Positions 53,666 to 61,013 of a stretch of 64,000 nt of DNA are shown here, one piece after another. The DNA lies in assembly GCF_000971335.1 (NCBI RefSeq), contig NZ_JZJL01000009.1, positions 57,056 through 121,055 on the forward strand. Reading direction: 5' to 3'. How positions within the stretch are numbered: the first letter of the stretch is position 1; every line of letters starts with the position of its first letter. Under the pieces are notes generated by a model that made no database searches, was not told the origin of the DNA, and saw only the letters and a program-made list of their open reading frames with translations. The translations under genes were made by a program, and so were the position numbers. The DNA is from Chromobacterium vaccinii. Its GTDB lineage: Bacteria; Pseudomonadota; Gammaproteobacteria; Burkholderiales; Chromobacteriaceae.

Positions 53666-54208
53666 ATGAGCGCGAACCAACTATTGACGCGGATGTTCCG
53701 CTACCAGGCATGGGCCAACGAGGAGATGCTGGCGGCCATCGCCGGGCTCGACCCCGAACGCCACGCCGAGGAGCGCCGCCTGGCGCTGCGGCTGATGAAC
53801 CACTGCCAGGTGGTGAACCGGATCTTCGCCGCCCATCTGCAAGGCATCCCGCATGGTTTCGCCGCCGACAACACGCCGTATACGCCGGAGCCGGAAGCGC
53901 TGCGGCGGGAGACCGCGGCGCTGGACCGCTGGTATCTGGACTACGCCGCCGGCGCCGCGCCGGCGACGCTGGCGCAAGCCATCCCCTTCGCCTTCACCGA
54001 CGGCGACAACGGCTATATGACGCGCGAGGAAATGCTGACCCACGTCGTCACCCACGGCGGCTACCACCGCGGCGAAGCCGGCCGGCTGCTGACCCAAGCC
54101 GCCGCGCGCCACCCGCTGGGCGTCGAACTGCCCTGGGACACCTACGCGGTGCATCTGCACCGAACCGAACCCGCGCGCCGGCGGCAAGGCGAAACCCAAT
54201 CGGCCTGA
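53666..54208 (+). CDS. DinB-family protein
   Basis: A 180-residue four-helix-bundle protein of the DinB/YfiT family. The metal-binding histidine triad is visible: His in LMNHCQVVN (about 46) and H...H in THVVTHGGYHRGEAG (about 129-137). Such proteins include thiol-dependent S-transferases and damage-induced proteins; the specific role is unknown. The ATG at 53666 has GGAGAGG upstream and is preferred over one seven codons earlier. Divergent from the TetR regulator, its likely controller. Confidence 0.87.
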   Translation: MSANQLLTRMFRYQAWANEEMLAAIAGLDPERHAEERRLALRLMNHCQVVNRIFAAHLQGIPHGFAADNTPYTPEPEALRRETAALDRWYLDYAAGAAPATLAQAIPFAFTDGDNGYMTREEMLTHVVTHGGYHRGEAGRLLTQAAARHPLGVELPWDTYAVHLHRTEPARRRQGETQSA

Positions 54209-54218
54209 GGCCGGCGGC

Positions 54219-54704
54219 TTAGAAAACCGCCTGAGACAACGGCAGGCTGAAGCGCACGCGGTGCTGGCCGGGGCCGCTGTAGTCGAGCTCGACCGGCACG
54301 CCCTCTTCCACGCCATCGCCCTCCAGCAACGCGAAGCCCATCCTCCGGTGAAACGCGATGGACGCCGCATTGCCCGGCGAGGTGATGGCTCGCACCTCCG
54401 AACATCCCCGCTCGCGCGCCGCCGCGAAGAAGCGGCGGTACAAGCTGCGCCCAATCTCCTTGCCGCGAGCCGCCGGCGATACCCCGACAAAGTGGATGTA
54501 GCCGATCTCCGGCCGCGACTGGGACTGGAAGCCCACCAGGAAACCGACGATCTCCTCCCCCTCCACCGCCGCGAAACCGGTATCGGCGAAATGGTCGAAG
54601 AACATGCGGTGCAGCAGGTGCCTCACCTGGCGCCCGCCCCACCAATCGTCCATCACCGAGGAAATGAACGCGAAATCGCTGGAATGAATCTGTCGGATCA
54701 GCAT
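54219..54704 (-). CDS. GNAT-family N-acetyltransferase
   Basis: A 161-residue acetyltransferase. The acetyl-CoA site is seen as FVGVSPAARGKEIGRSLYRR (about 72-91; usual Q/RxxGxG/A appears as ARGKEIG), and motif B as SPGNAASIAFHRRMGF (about 108-123). The start MLIRQIHSSDF is typical. Substrate unknown. Convergent with the DinB gene. Confidence 0.85.
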   Translation of the reverse strand: MLIRQIHSSDFAFISSVMDDWWGGRQVRHLLHRMFFDHFADTGFAAVEGEEIVGFLVGFQSQSRPEIGYIHFVGVSPAARGKEIGRSLYRRFFAAARERGCSEVRAITSPGNAASIAFHRRMGFALLEGDGVEEGVPVELDYSGPGQHRVRFSLPLSQAVF

Positions 54705-54943
54705 GCGGCAAGCCTTTCTGTAGCGATCGTCGGCCGGCCTCCCGCTCCGCGGCTGGCAGCAGATGGATGGATGAATGCGGAAGCCTTGGCCAAAACCGCA
54801 TTATGCCATTGATATTTTCGCTTAAAACAAATCGTCTCCGCCGCGGCTACGTATTTGTTCGTACAAAAACCATCTATCTTGAAGCAGGGTCGCTGCCGCT
54901 CGCCGCGCTTGCGATCACCCCTCTGAATTCTGGCGAGGCGACC

Positions 54944-56140
54944 ATGTTCGATAGAAGCGACAAAGGCATCATGCTGAAGGCCATCGTGGTGGCCGCTCCC
55001 ATCCTGCTGTGCATGGGCCTGCTGCCGGTCTTGTCCTTTTATATCGAAAAACTGCAGGAGCGGGGCAGAACCGAAATCGTCGAATACATCTCGATCGCCC
55101 AGGCGGCGATGGAAGTGAAGTTCGACGCCGCCGACCTGAACGGCTGGCAAACCGGCTACGCCTTCGACATCGTGCGCAACGTGGACGGCGCCAGCCGCGA
55201 CAACGCCATCTCCCGGTCGGAATTCCTGCGCTCCGCCGACAATTTCCGCCGCGACATCCAGTCCCTGCGCGACATGCCGCTGGCCGCCGATCAACGCAGC
55301 CTGCTGGACAGCGTGCAGCGGGATTTCAACGCCTTCATGGAGCGGGACCGCGACATCATCGCCATGTACCGCTCCCACTCTCCCGCCTTGAGCGACAAGG
55401 CGTCCAGCCTGGTGATGGGCGAGGAAATCCAGATCTTCAACCACATCTCGCAGAACACCAACGCGCTGGCCGTCTCCATCACGCTGGACCTGATGAGAAA
55501 AGTGGCGCAGTCCAACTCCTACGGCATCGTCGCCCGCTGGATCATGCTGGTGATGTGGATCGTCGCCAGCGCGATGGCCATCCTGCTGGTGCGGCTGCTT
55601 CACAAATGGCTGGGGCAGATGCGCGGCCTGATGGAAAAGCTGGAAGCCCTGGCCGGCACCGACGAGCTGACCCAGCTGCCCAACCGCCGCACCTGGGACA
55701 TCCAGATCGAAATGATGCTGGCCACCGCCCGCCGTTACAGCCAGCCCATCGCGGTGGCGCTGTTCGATCTGGACCATTTCAAGCATTTCAACGACAGCTA
55801 CGGCCACCCCGAAGGCGACCGGCTGCTGCGCGAGGTGGCGGTGCTGATCAAATCGCGGATGCGGCAGTCGGACCTGTTCGCCCGCTTCGGCGGCGAGGAA
55901 TTCGTGCTGGCGCTGATGGACTGCGACCTGCCCCAGGCCGTGATCCGCATCGACTCGCTGCGCCGCAACCTGCCGGACAACCAGACCTTCTCGGTCGGCG
56001 TCACCCTGTGGCTGGAAGGCGAGCGGATACACAGCACGCTGGCGCGGGCCGACAAGGCGCTGTACCTGGCCAAGAACGGCGGGCGAGACCGGGTGGTGAG
56101 CGTGGAGCCGCCTCAGGAGGCAAACCAGGGGCAGGGCTGA
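54944..56140 (+). CDS. Membrane diguanylate cyclase (GGDEF)
   Basis: A 398-residue protein with membrane helices near 12-32 and 195-218 and a helical periplasmic domain between them. The cytoplasmic GGDEF domain (about 230-385) has an intact active site FGGEEF, the metal/substrate residues DLDHFKHFND, and no obvious RxxD inhibitory site upstream. It should synthesise c-di-GMP. The ATG at 54944 has GAGGCG upstream; the frame continues 59 codons further back without protein-like sequence. Stands alone and convergent with the LprI-like gene. Confidence 0.9.
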   Translation: MFDRSDKGIMLKAIVVAAPILLCMGLLPVLSFYIEKLQERGRTEIVEYISIAQAAMEVKFDAADLNGWQTGYAFDIVRNVDGASRDNAISRSEFLRSADNFRRDIQSLRDMPLAADQRSLLDSVQRDFNAFMERDRDIIAMYRSHSPALSDKASSLVMGEEIQIFNHISQNTNALAVSITLDLMRKVAQSNSYGIVARWIMLVMWIVASAMAILLVRLLHKWLGQMRGLMEKLEALAGTDELTQLPNRRTWDIQIEMMLATARRYSQPIAVALFDLDHFKHFNDSYGHPEGDRLLREVAVLIKSRMRQSDLFARFGGEEFVLALMDCDLPQAVIRIDSLRRNLPDNQTFSVGVTLWLEGERIHSTLARADKALYLAKNGGRDRVVSVEPPQEANQGQG

Positions 56141-56174
56141 TTCCGCCGACCGCCCGACCAGCCCCGATAGAGGC

Positions 56175-56840
56175 TCACCTGGCGTCTGGCGCCTTCCGAT
56201 ATCTCCCTTTGAAAGTAACGTTCATCCCGCCGCATTCGGCTTGCTCGTCGCCAACCTCCAGTCCCCCCGCGCCGAAGCGCAGCGTGAACCCGCACTCCGC
56301 CGCCGGATCGACATAATGGACAAGCTTTCCCGCCAAAACCGCCGTGCCATCCACCATAGCCGTATTCACATTGCCCGTGGCGGCGTTGCCGACCCAGTTG
56401 GCGTTGCCCGTGATGCGGACACGCTGGCCGGACAAGACGATCACAACGATCTCCGCGCCGTCCGCATCCAGCCTGCCGTTCCGGTAACGCCTGTACACCC
56501 CGGTATAGGCATCCCCCGCCGAACTTGCCCTGGCATGCTGCTCCAGCTCCTGCAGCTGGACACGATACGCTTGCCGGAGGCTTGCCGCATCCCCAGACCC
56601 GCCTCGGCCCCAGGCCAGCCAGTATCGCTGCCACTCCTTGACCGCGGCCCGGCTGGCGCTCTTGTCCAGCGCCAGCCGGTAAGCGGCGGCCAGCTCCGCA
56701 TCCAGCCGGGACAAGGCGGGATCGGCGCAAATCGTTTTTTCAACCGGCTTGCGCGCCTTGGCACAATCAAAACTCGCCGCCCCCGCCAGCAGAGGAAACA
56801 GCAAGGCCGCGCCATACAGAATCTGGTAGATTGTTTTCAT
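56175..56840 (-). CDS. Secreted protein with N-terminal LprI/DUF1311-type domain
   Basis: A 221-residue protein with signal peptide (MKTIYQILYGAALLFPLLAGAA). The next ~90 residues match the lysozyme-inhibitor LprI-like pattern: FDCAKARKPVEKTICADPAL with two cysteines, LDAELAAAYRLAL, and WLAWGR. The C-terminal half (about 125-221) is beta-rich with two more cysteines. The ATG at 56840 follows a GGGGGTGA ribosome site. It may bind lysozyme or another periplasmic partner; function is not established. Confidence 0.75.
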   Translation of the reverse strand: MKTIYQILYGAALLFPLLAGAASFDCAKARKPVEKTICADPALSRLDAELAAAYRLALDKSASRAAVKEWQRYWLAWGRGGSGDAASLRQAYRVQLQELEQHARASSAGDAYTGVYRRYRNGRLDADGAEIVVIVLSGQRVRITGNANWVGNAATGNVNTAMVDGTAVLAGKLVHYVDPAAECGFTLRFGAGGLEVGDEQAECGGMNVTFKGRYRKAPDAR

Positions 56841-56930
56841 TTCACCCCCATGGTTTGCCATCACACGTTCAGAGCGTGTGTGAGCAGCTACGCCATGACT
56901 CAAGCGTGCCCAACCATTCGTTCCGACACC

Positions 56931-57058
56931 CGGAAATCATCCGGAACCAAAGAAAACAGGGCAGCCATCGACCTGCCCCGCGTCATCCAACCCGCTTTGC
57001 GCTCAGCCGGCAATCCGCCCCATCCGTTCCGCCAGCCGCAAGTGGCAGGCGGCGGCCA
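56931..57058 (-). repeat. Direct repeat copy A (~128 bp) carrying a gene-end remnant and a hairpin
   Basis: Nearly matches copy B at 58481-58608, with about 16 differences by eye. Read on the minus strand it encodes ...ACHLRLAERMGRIAG then a stop, followed by a GGGGCAG...CTGCCC hairpin, so it looks like the 3' end of a gene with its terminator. It lies downstream of the HAD gene in the 355-base gap 56841-57195. Confidence 0.75.
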
Positions 57059-57195
57059 GTTTGACCAAGTCGCCATTGTTGACCGGCATCCGACCCGGCG
57101 ATCAGATTGCCGTGCAGCCATGTAGCACGGGTGCCCATAGGGGCGGCCCTCGAGCATGGCTGCAACCCAACCCGGCGACGAGCCTGCTCACCACG

Positions 57196-57897
57196 TCACG
57201 GCACGGCCATTGCCTCCAACAGCAGCGCCAGCGACGAAACCTGTCGATAGCGCATCGCCTCGCCAGTTGGCCAGGCGTGAAAACCGCTCAGCCAGATGGG
57301 CGCCATCCCCGTCCGCGCGGCGCCGATCACGTCATTGAGCGGATGGTCGCCGACATATCTGCAATCCTCCGGCCTCACCCCGAGCACCTCGGCCGCCTGC
57401 AGGAAAATCGCCGCATTCGGCTTCTTCACGCCGGCCGATTCGGAGCTGACCGTCAACTCGATAGCCGCGGCAAACGGCAGCCGCGCCACTTTCTCCAACC
57501 GGGTGCGATGGCTGCCATTGGAAATCACCCCAATGCGGACGCCATTCGCGCGCAAATAGGCCATCACCTCCGCCGCGCCGGGCATCGCCGCGGTGCAAAC
57601 CGCGTTGTAGCGCTCCCAATGCGCCAACAACGCCTCCTGCGTCACCGGCAGCCGCCAGGCTATCTCCGTCTGCAAACCATGGGACACTGCCTGCTTGATC
57701 GAACCATATGGCGAGTCAGCGGGCAGGTAGCCGCCGTTGTCGCAACGCTTGATCACCTCTGCCGCCTGCTCCGCTCCGCCGGAGCCGATGGAATGGCCAA
57801 AGTCATGCCAGAACTGGAGGGCGTAGAGATCAATGCTGGCGTTCCGGTGCACCAGCGTGTTGTCCAGATCGAAGAAAACGGCTCGCGGCAGCGTCAT
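57196..57897 (-). CDS. HAD-family hydrolase
   Basis: A 233-residue haloacid-dehalogenase-type phosphatase. Motif I is FFDLDNTLV (nucleophile about D10), motif II is VISNGS, motif III is the Lys in GVKKPNA, and motif IV is YVGDHPLNDVIGA. The C1 cap between motifs I and II is helical. The ATG overlaps the stop of the SMI1-type gene by four bases. Substrate unknown; it resembles pyrimidine-nucleotidase or phosphoglycolate-phosphatase-like members. Confidence 0.87.
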   Translation of the reverse strand: MTLPRAVFFDLDNTLVHRNASIDLYALQFWHDFGHSIGSGGAEQAAEVIKRCDNGGYLPADSPYGSIKQAVSHGLQTEIAWRLPVTQEALLAHWERYNAVCTAAMPGAAEVMAYLRANGVRIGVISNGSHRTRLEKVARLPFAAAIELTVSSESAGVKKPNAAIFLQAAEVLGVRPEDCRYVGDHPLNDVIGAARTGMAPIWLSGFHAWPTGEAMRYRQVSSLALLLEAMAVP

Positions 57898-58463
57898 GCC
57901 ACATCCGCCGCATCGACCAAGCCGCCATACTCCTCCGAATATGTGTAGCGGCCATCCAGCACGCGAGACACAAAATCGGCGAAATACGCTTCGAAGCTGG
58001 CCGCCACGCGCTCGCGGTCGCCGGTTTCATGCCACATTGTGATCACCTGCCCAACCACGCCCGATGCAGCCGGGTCCAAATCCAGGCACAGATGATCGCC
58101 GCCACCGTTGTGGGTGAACGGGACCCAGCGCGGATTCCACCAGTCGTTCTTGATGCCAGCTTCCGGCTCCGACGTTTCGCCACCGAAAGCGCCATCGTCC
58201 AGTAGTTCCTTCCAGATGCGCCACTGTCGGTACACCTCTTCGCAAGACAGAAACTCCATGCCGTCGAACAGGAAATCTCCATCGCTCTGACCGTCATGCG
58301 CCTTGAGGCAGGCCACATAATCGGCCGGCAGCTTCACGCCCAAGCGTTGCTCCAGCTTGGCGATCTGCTCGTCGCTGGCCGGCGGGTTCAAACTCGCCAA
58401 CCCTTTCGGCCAATGCTCAGCCAGCCATGCCTCGAATTGCCGCCACAACTCATCCATGTTCAA
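57894..58463 (-). CDS. SMI1/KNR4-family protein
   Basis: A 189-residue protein of the SMI1/KNR4 superfamily: LNPPASDEQIAKLEQRLGVKLPADY (seen at about 25-49), HDGQSDGDFLFDG, PFTHNGGGDHLCLDLDP. In bacteria many members are immunity proteins of polymorphic toxin systems; others act in regulation. No toxin gene is beside it. It is coupled to the HAD gene, and the pair is bracketed by the two ~128-bp repeats. Confidence 0.85.
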   Translation of the reverse strand: MNMDELWRQFEAWLAEHWPKGLASLNPPASDEQIAKLEQRLGVKLPADYVACLKAHDGQSDGDFLFDGMEFLSCEEVYRQWRIWKELLDDGAFGGETSEPEAGIKNDWWNPRWVPFTHNGGGDHLCLDLDPAASGVVGQVITMWHETGDRERVAASFEAYFADFVSRVLDGRYTYSEEYGGLVDAADVA

Positions 58464-58480
58464 CCTTTCCCTCCGCTATG

Positions 58481-58608
58481 CGGAAATCGTGCCGCGCCAA
58501 AGAAGACGGGGCAGCCATCAGCCTGCCCCGCGTCATCAAACCCGCTTTGCGCTCAGCCGGCAATCCGCCCCATCCGTTCAGCCAGCCACAAATGGCAGGC
58601 TGCCGGCC
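58481..58608 (-). repeat. Direct repeat copy B (~128 bp)
   Basis: Second copy of the element at 56931-57058, in the same orientation, offset by 1550 bases. Minus-strand reading gives ...ACHLWLAERMGRIAG-stop and the same GGGGCAG/CTGCCCC hairpin. It lies immediately upstream of the SMI1-type gene start. Confidence 0.75.
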
Positions 58609-58708
58609 GATTGTTCCGGCGTTTTATGTCTACCTTTCGGATCGATAAACCATTCACACTTTATGCTAGCAACTCACCGTAAATTTAATAAAAAGACCAT
58701 TGGCACGC

Positions 58709-59005
58709 TTACAAATCACTCTTCTCGCGCCACTCGTCAGTCCATGCAAAGACCTCCAAATGATGAACCTGTTTACAATCCGATTTAATTTCGGACTCTA
58801 GCATTGTAACAGTCAGCTCAAAACCAGCCCATTCTGAAGATCTAAAATGCTCATGATCACACTGACCAGCTATCAATTTTTGTTGTAAATTACTAATCGC
58901 ATTTTGCAATATGGTCAATCCTTGTATATTTGCATGGATGTGAACTTCATCGCCTGTAGAATTCGAGCATACGCTAAGCAAAGGAGAGGTATTTTTCATA
59001 AACAT
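58709..59005 (-). CDS. Imm32-like immunity protein
   Basis: A 98-residue protein from an A+T-rich gene. The pattern EVHIHANIQGLTILQNAISN, CDHEHFRSSEWAGFELT and a final VHHLEVFAWTDEW resembles the Imm32 type of polymorphic-toxin immunity protein (recognised by pattern only). Two ATGs two codons apart could start it. Third of three small same-strand genes with 14-20 base gaps. Confidence 0.6.
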   Translation of the reverse strand: MFMKNTSPLLSVCSNSTGDEVHIHANIQGLTILQNAISNLQQKLIAGQCDHEHFRSSEWAGFELTVTMLESEIKSDCKQVHHLEVFAWTDEWREKSDL

Positions 59006-59019
59006 CCGCCACCATTAGA

Positions 59020-59262
59020 TCAATCAAAGCAGAATATCTTTACAATCAACCAAAATAAATACCGTGTCATTTCCCAATACTTGCTGAACAGTGCTGTGAG
59101 ATCGGAATTTAGCCATTCCTCTAACCCCCAAGCTATATCGACAAGCCCTGAATAGTTTGCAACAAATATCTGGGATATGCTTTTTCTAAAGTAAATAATA
59201 ACCCCATAGTGCATAATTTCTACATTCTCAACTTCAATAGGAACGCACAAACTTTCCCACAC
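59020..59262 (-). CDS. Small A+T-rich hypothetical, immunity-like cluster
   Basis: An 80-residue frame starting at a GTG next to an AGAGGT sequence. It contains YGVIIYFRKSISQIFVANYS, AWGLEEWLNSDL and a hydrophobic end (YLFWLIVKIFCFD). The frame is open back to a stop 42 bases upstream with no ATG, so the start is uncertain and it might be a decayed gene. No family recognised; its position between two similar small genes suggests an immunity role. Confidence 0.4.
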   Translation of the reverse strand: MWESLCVPIEVENVEIMHYGVIIYFRKSISQIFVANYSGLVDIAWGLEEWLNSDLTALFSKYWEMTRYLFWLIVKIFCFD

Positions 59263-59282
59263 CTCTGTAATTTCGTATGCCC

Positions 59283-59594
59283 CTACTCCACAGGCTTGAC
59301 ATCACGCGAATACATATCATCATGCCAATAGTAGTGCGCTTCGCTCAGCCAAGCGAATTTCTTGTTTCTCTCCGCTAAAATCCGAAGTGGAGCCAGATCG
59401 ATTTGGTAACGCCAAAGCAGTGCAATAAGTTCGAATAGCTTTTCCTTACTGAGTTGATTCAAATTGACATCAAACATTAAACCCCGACCAACACCCCTAA
59501 TATTTTTAATACAGTCAATATCATTCAAACCCTGGAAAAATCGGCGTTCATCTCCATGAGAATAGAACGATTTCAATTGTATGTTTATTTTCAT
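59283..59594 (-). CDS. Small hypothetical, possible immunity protein
   Basis: A 103-residue protein with the ATG at 59594 preceded by GAGG. It begins MKINIQLKSFYSHGDERRFF and contains LIALLWRYQIDLAPLRILAE and HYYWHDDMY. It is A+T-rich like the two genes after it and is the first of that short operon. The layout (beta-strand start, helix, Trp-rich end) suits small immunity proteins, but I recognise no named family. Confidence 0.5.
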   Translation of the reverse strand: MKINIQLKSFYSHGDERRFFQGLNDIDCIKNIRGVGRGLMFDVNLNQLSKEKLFELIALLWRYQIDLAPLRILAERNKKFAWLSEAHYYWHDDMYSRDVKPVE

Positions 59595-59814
59595 CTTATG
59601 CCTCAAGTTTAGGGCTGCGAATCATCAATACATACCCCAAGCCCTCTAAATTTTTAAACAATTAAAATAAAAACACAATTGCAATCAATACAAATATCAG
59701 AGGAAGAAAAAGCCAATCAGACTATTACTAAAAAATATGAACAACCCTGCCCATGCCTGCCATCACGCTTAAATAGCGTTAAATCAATAATAACCCGGCA
59801 AGTTGGGCTCCATC

Positions 59815-59849
59815 GTAGGTTGGCGCTGAGCGCAGCGAAGCCCAACGTT
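59815..59849 (+). repeat. REP element, left copy of a perfect 35-bp inverted pair
   Basis: Begins GTAGGTTGGCGCTGAGCGC and is itself an imperfect palindrome (GTTGG...CCAAC ends). It is the exact reverse complement of 60407-60441 on the other side of the transposase gene. Confidence 0.9.
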
Positions 59850-59858
59850 CACCGCGCC

Positions 59859-60380
59859 CTACTCCTGCAACTGCAGGGCAACGCTTTCCCCCGCCCAACC
59901 CTCAGGCAACCACCCCAACCTGACATAGCGATGGAAGCTAGAATACGGCCAATCTACCACCCGCTCCGCATGGCCATGCTTGACCGGGTTGTAATGGATA
60001 TAGTCCACATGCGCTTGCAGATCCGCTTCATCCCGGATCTGATGCTCCCAATACCGCCGCTGCCAGATGCCACGCTCCCGTTTGCGCTCTCGACTCTCCC
60101 GAATTCGTTCGACTTTGGGCAGGTTGCGCGAAAATGCCGCCTTGATCAGAGCCATTCTTATCGCGTAGTCAGCGTCGCCCTCCGGCAAGGCCCATACCGC
60201 ATGGAAATGATCCGGCAACACCACCATGGCGACGATCTCAAATGGATGGCGGTCTCGCACTTGGCGAACAACCTGCCGCAAAACGTCGATATGGCGAGTC
60301 AGATAACCTTGTCGCCGATCCGCCAAGTTGACAGTAAAGAACCATATGCCGCCTTCTGCCATTGAACGACGATAACGCAT
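59859..60380 (-). CDS. REP-associated tyrosine transposase (RAYT)
   Basis: A 173-residue Y1-HUH-type transposase that acts on palindromic REP sequences. The metal-binding motif is PDHFHAVW (about 61-68), and the catalytic tyrosine lies in DYIHYNPVKHG (about 131-141), followed by WPYSSFHRYVRLGWLPEGW. The ATG at 60380 has GGAGGC upstream. The gene sits between two inverted REP copies, the classical RAYT arrangement, and looks intact. Confidence 0.92.
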   Translation of the reverse strand: MRYRRSMAEGGIWFFTVNLADRRQGYLTRHIDVLRQVVRQVRDRHPFEIVAMVVLPDHFHAVWALPEGDADYAIRMALIKAAFSRNLPKVERIRESRERKRERGIWQRRYWEHQIRDEADLQAHVDYIHYNPVKHGHAERVVDWPYSSFHRYVRLGWLPEGWAGESVALQLQE

Positions 60381-60406
60381 GGATTGCCTCCAGCACACCC
60401 GCGATA

Positions 60407-60441
60407 AACGTTGGGCTTCGCTGCGCTCAGCGCCAACCTAC
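60407..60441 (-). repeat. REP element, right copy of the 35-bp inverted pair
   Basis: Exact reverse complement of the left copy (59815-59849), lying upstream of the transposase start. Together they frame the gene as a BIME-like unit. Confidence 0.9.
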
Positions 60442-60574
60442 ACTCCAACGAATCCCAGGCCATCTGAAACATAGAACCGCACCAACTCGCCAACATCCCC
60501 ATCAGCGCAAGCCGTCTCCGAAGCCATTTCCAAGGTTTTAAGCCGCCGGCTGTTCGACGCGGGGCGACGTTAGC

Positions 60575-60640
60575 GCCCTACCGCTGAGCGAATCGCTACG
60601 TGCGAGGCAAAGCCTCGCCCAGTGAGAGATTCGCACGCAT
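60575..60640 (+). repeat. Palindromic intergenic element, copy 1 (with inserted hairpin)
   Basis: The arms GCGAATC and GATTCGC are separated by about 33 bases containing a second hairpin (GCGAGGC / GCCTCGC). The outer sequence matches copy 2 in inverted orientation. Confidence 0.6.
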
Positions 60641-60717
60641 GTAGTTCCGGCGGCGCCTTGGGAATGGGTTTGGAGACGGGGTTTCGCCGCGCTGTTGGGG
60701 CAGCCTGGGATAGCCGC

Positions 60718-60752
60718 TGCGTGCGAATCTTGGATTCGCTCAGCGATAGGGC
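60718..60752 (-). repeat. Palindromic intergenic element, copy 2
   Basis: Reverse complement reads GCCCTATCGCTGAGCGAATC then GATTCGCACGCA with only a few bases between the arms, so it is the short form of copy 1. Confidence 0.6.
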
Positions 60753-60883
60753 TGGCCGCACAGCCCCTGGCCCGCTTGCCGGGCGGAACCGGCACCAAAA
60801 TCAATCGTCCGCGCAGCGGACACAAAACCGCGACACAACAACCGGTGTGTCGCCCCTGCGGGGTGACGCACCCTACAGACGGA

Positions 60884-60912
60884 GGCGGAACGCCCTCAGG
60901 CCGGCTTCCGCC
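60884..60912 (+). repeat. REP-like hairpin element
   Basis: GGCGGAA and TTCCGCC arms enclose a 15-base G+C-rich centre, followed by CCTAC. It resembles other short palindromic elements in this gap in layout but not in sequence. Confidence 0.5.
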
Positions 60913-60945
60913 CTACGAAACTCAATCATCATATCACTCGGCCAA

Positions 60946-60978
60946 AACAAAAAGGGCAAGCCCCAAGGCTTGCCCTTT
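60946..60978 (-). terminator. Terminator of lpdA
   Basis: A perfect 12-bp stem (AAAGGGCAAGCC / GGCTTGCCCTTT) with a four-base loop runs into TTTTTGTTTT on the minus strand, about 35 bases after the lpdA stop. Confidence 0.88.
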
Positions 60979-61013
60979 CTTCGTCTGACGGCGGTCAACC
61001 CGCCGATCAAACC

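Larger units (their letters stand above)
60442..61013. other. Repeat-rich intergenic region upstream of the transposase
   Basis: About 570 bases without a believable gene. It holds an inverted pair of elements sharing GCCCTAYCGCTGAGCGAATC (60575-60640 and 60718-60752), a hairpin with GGCGGAA/TTCCGCC arms (60884-60912), a nearby CCCCTGCGGGG palindrome, and the lpdA terminator at the right end. Several elements end in GTAGG or its complement, as do the REP copies beside the transposase. Confidence 0.65.
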
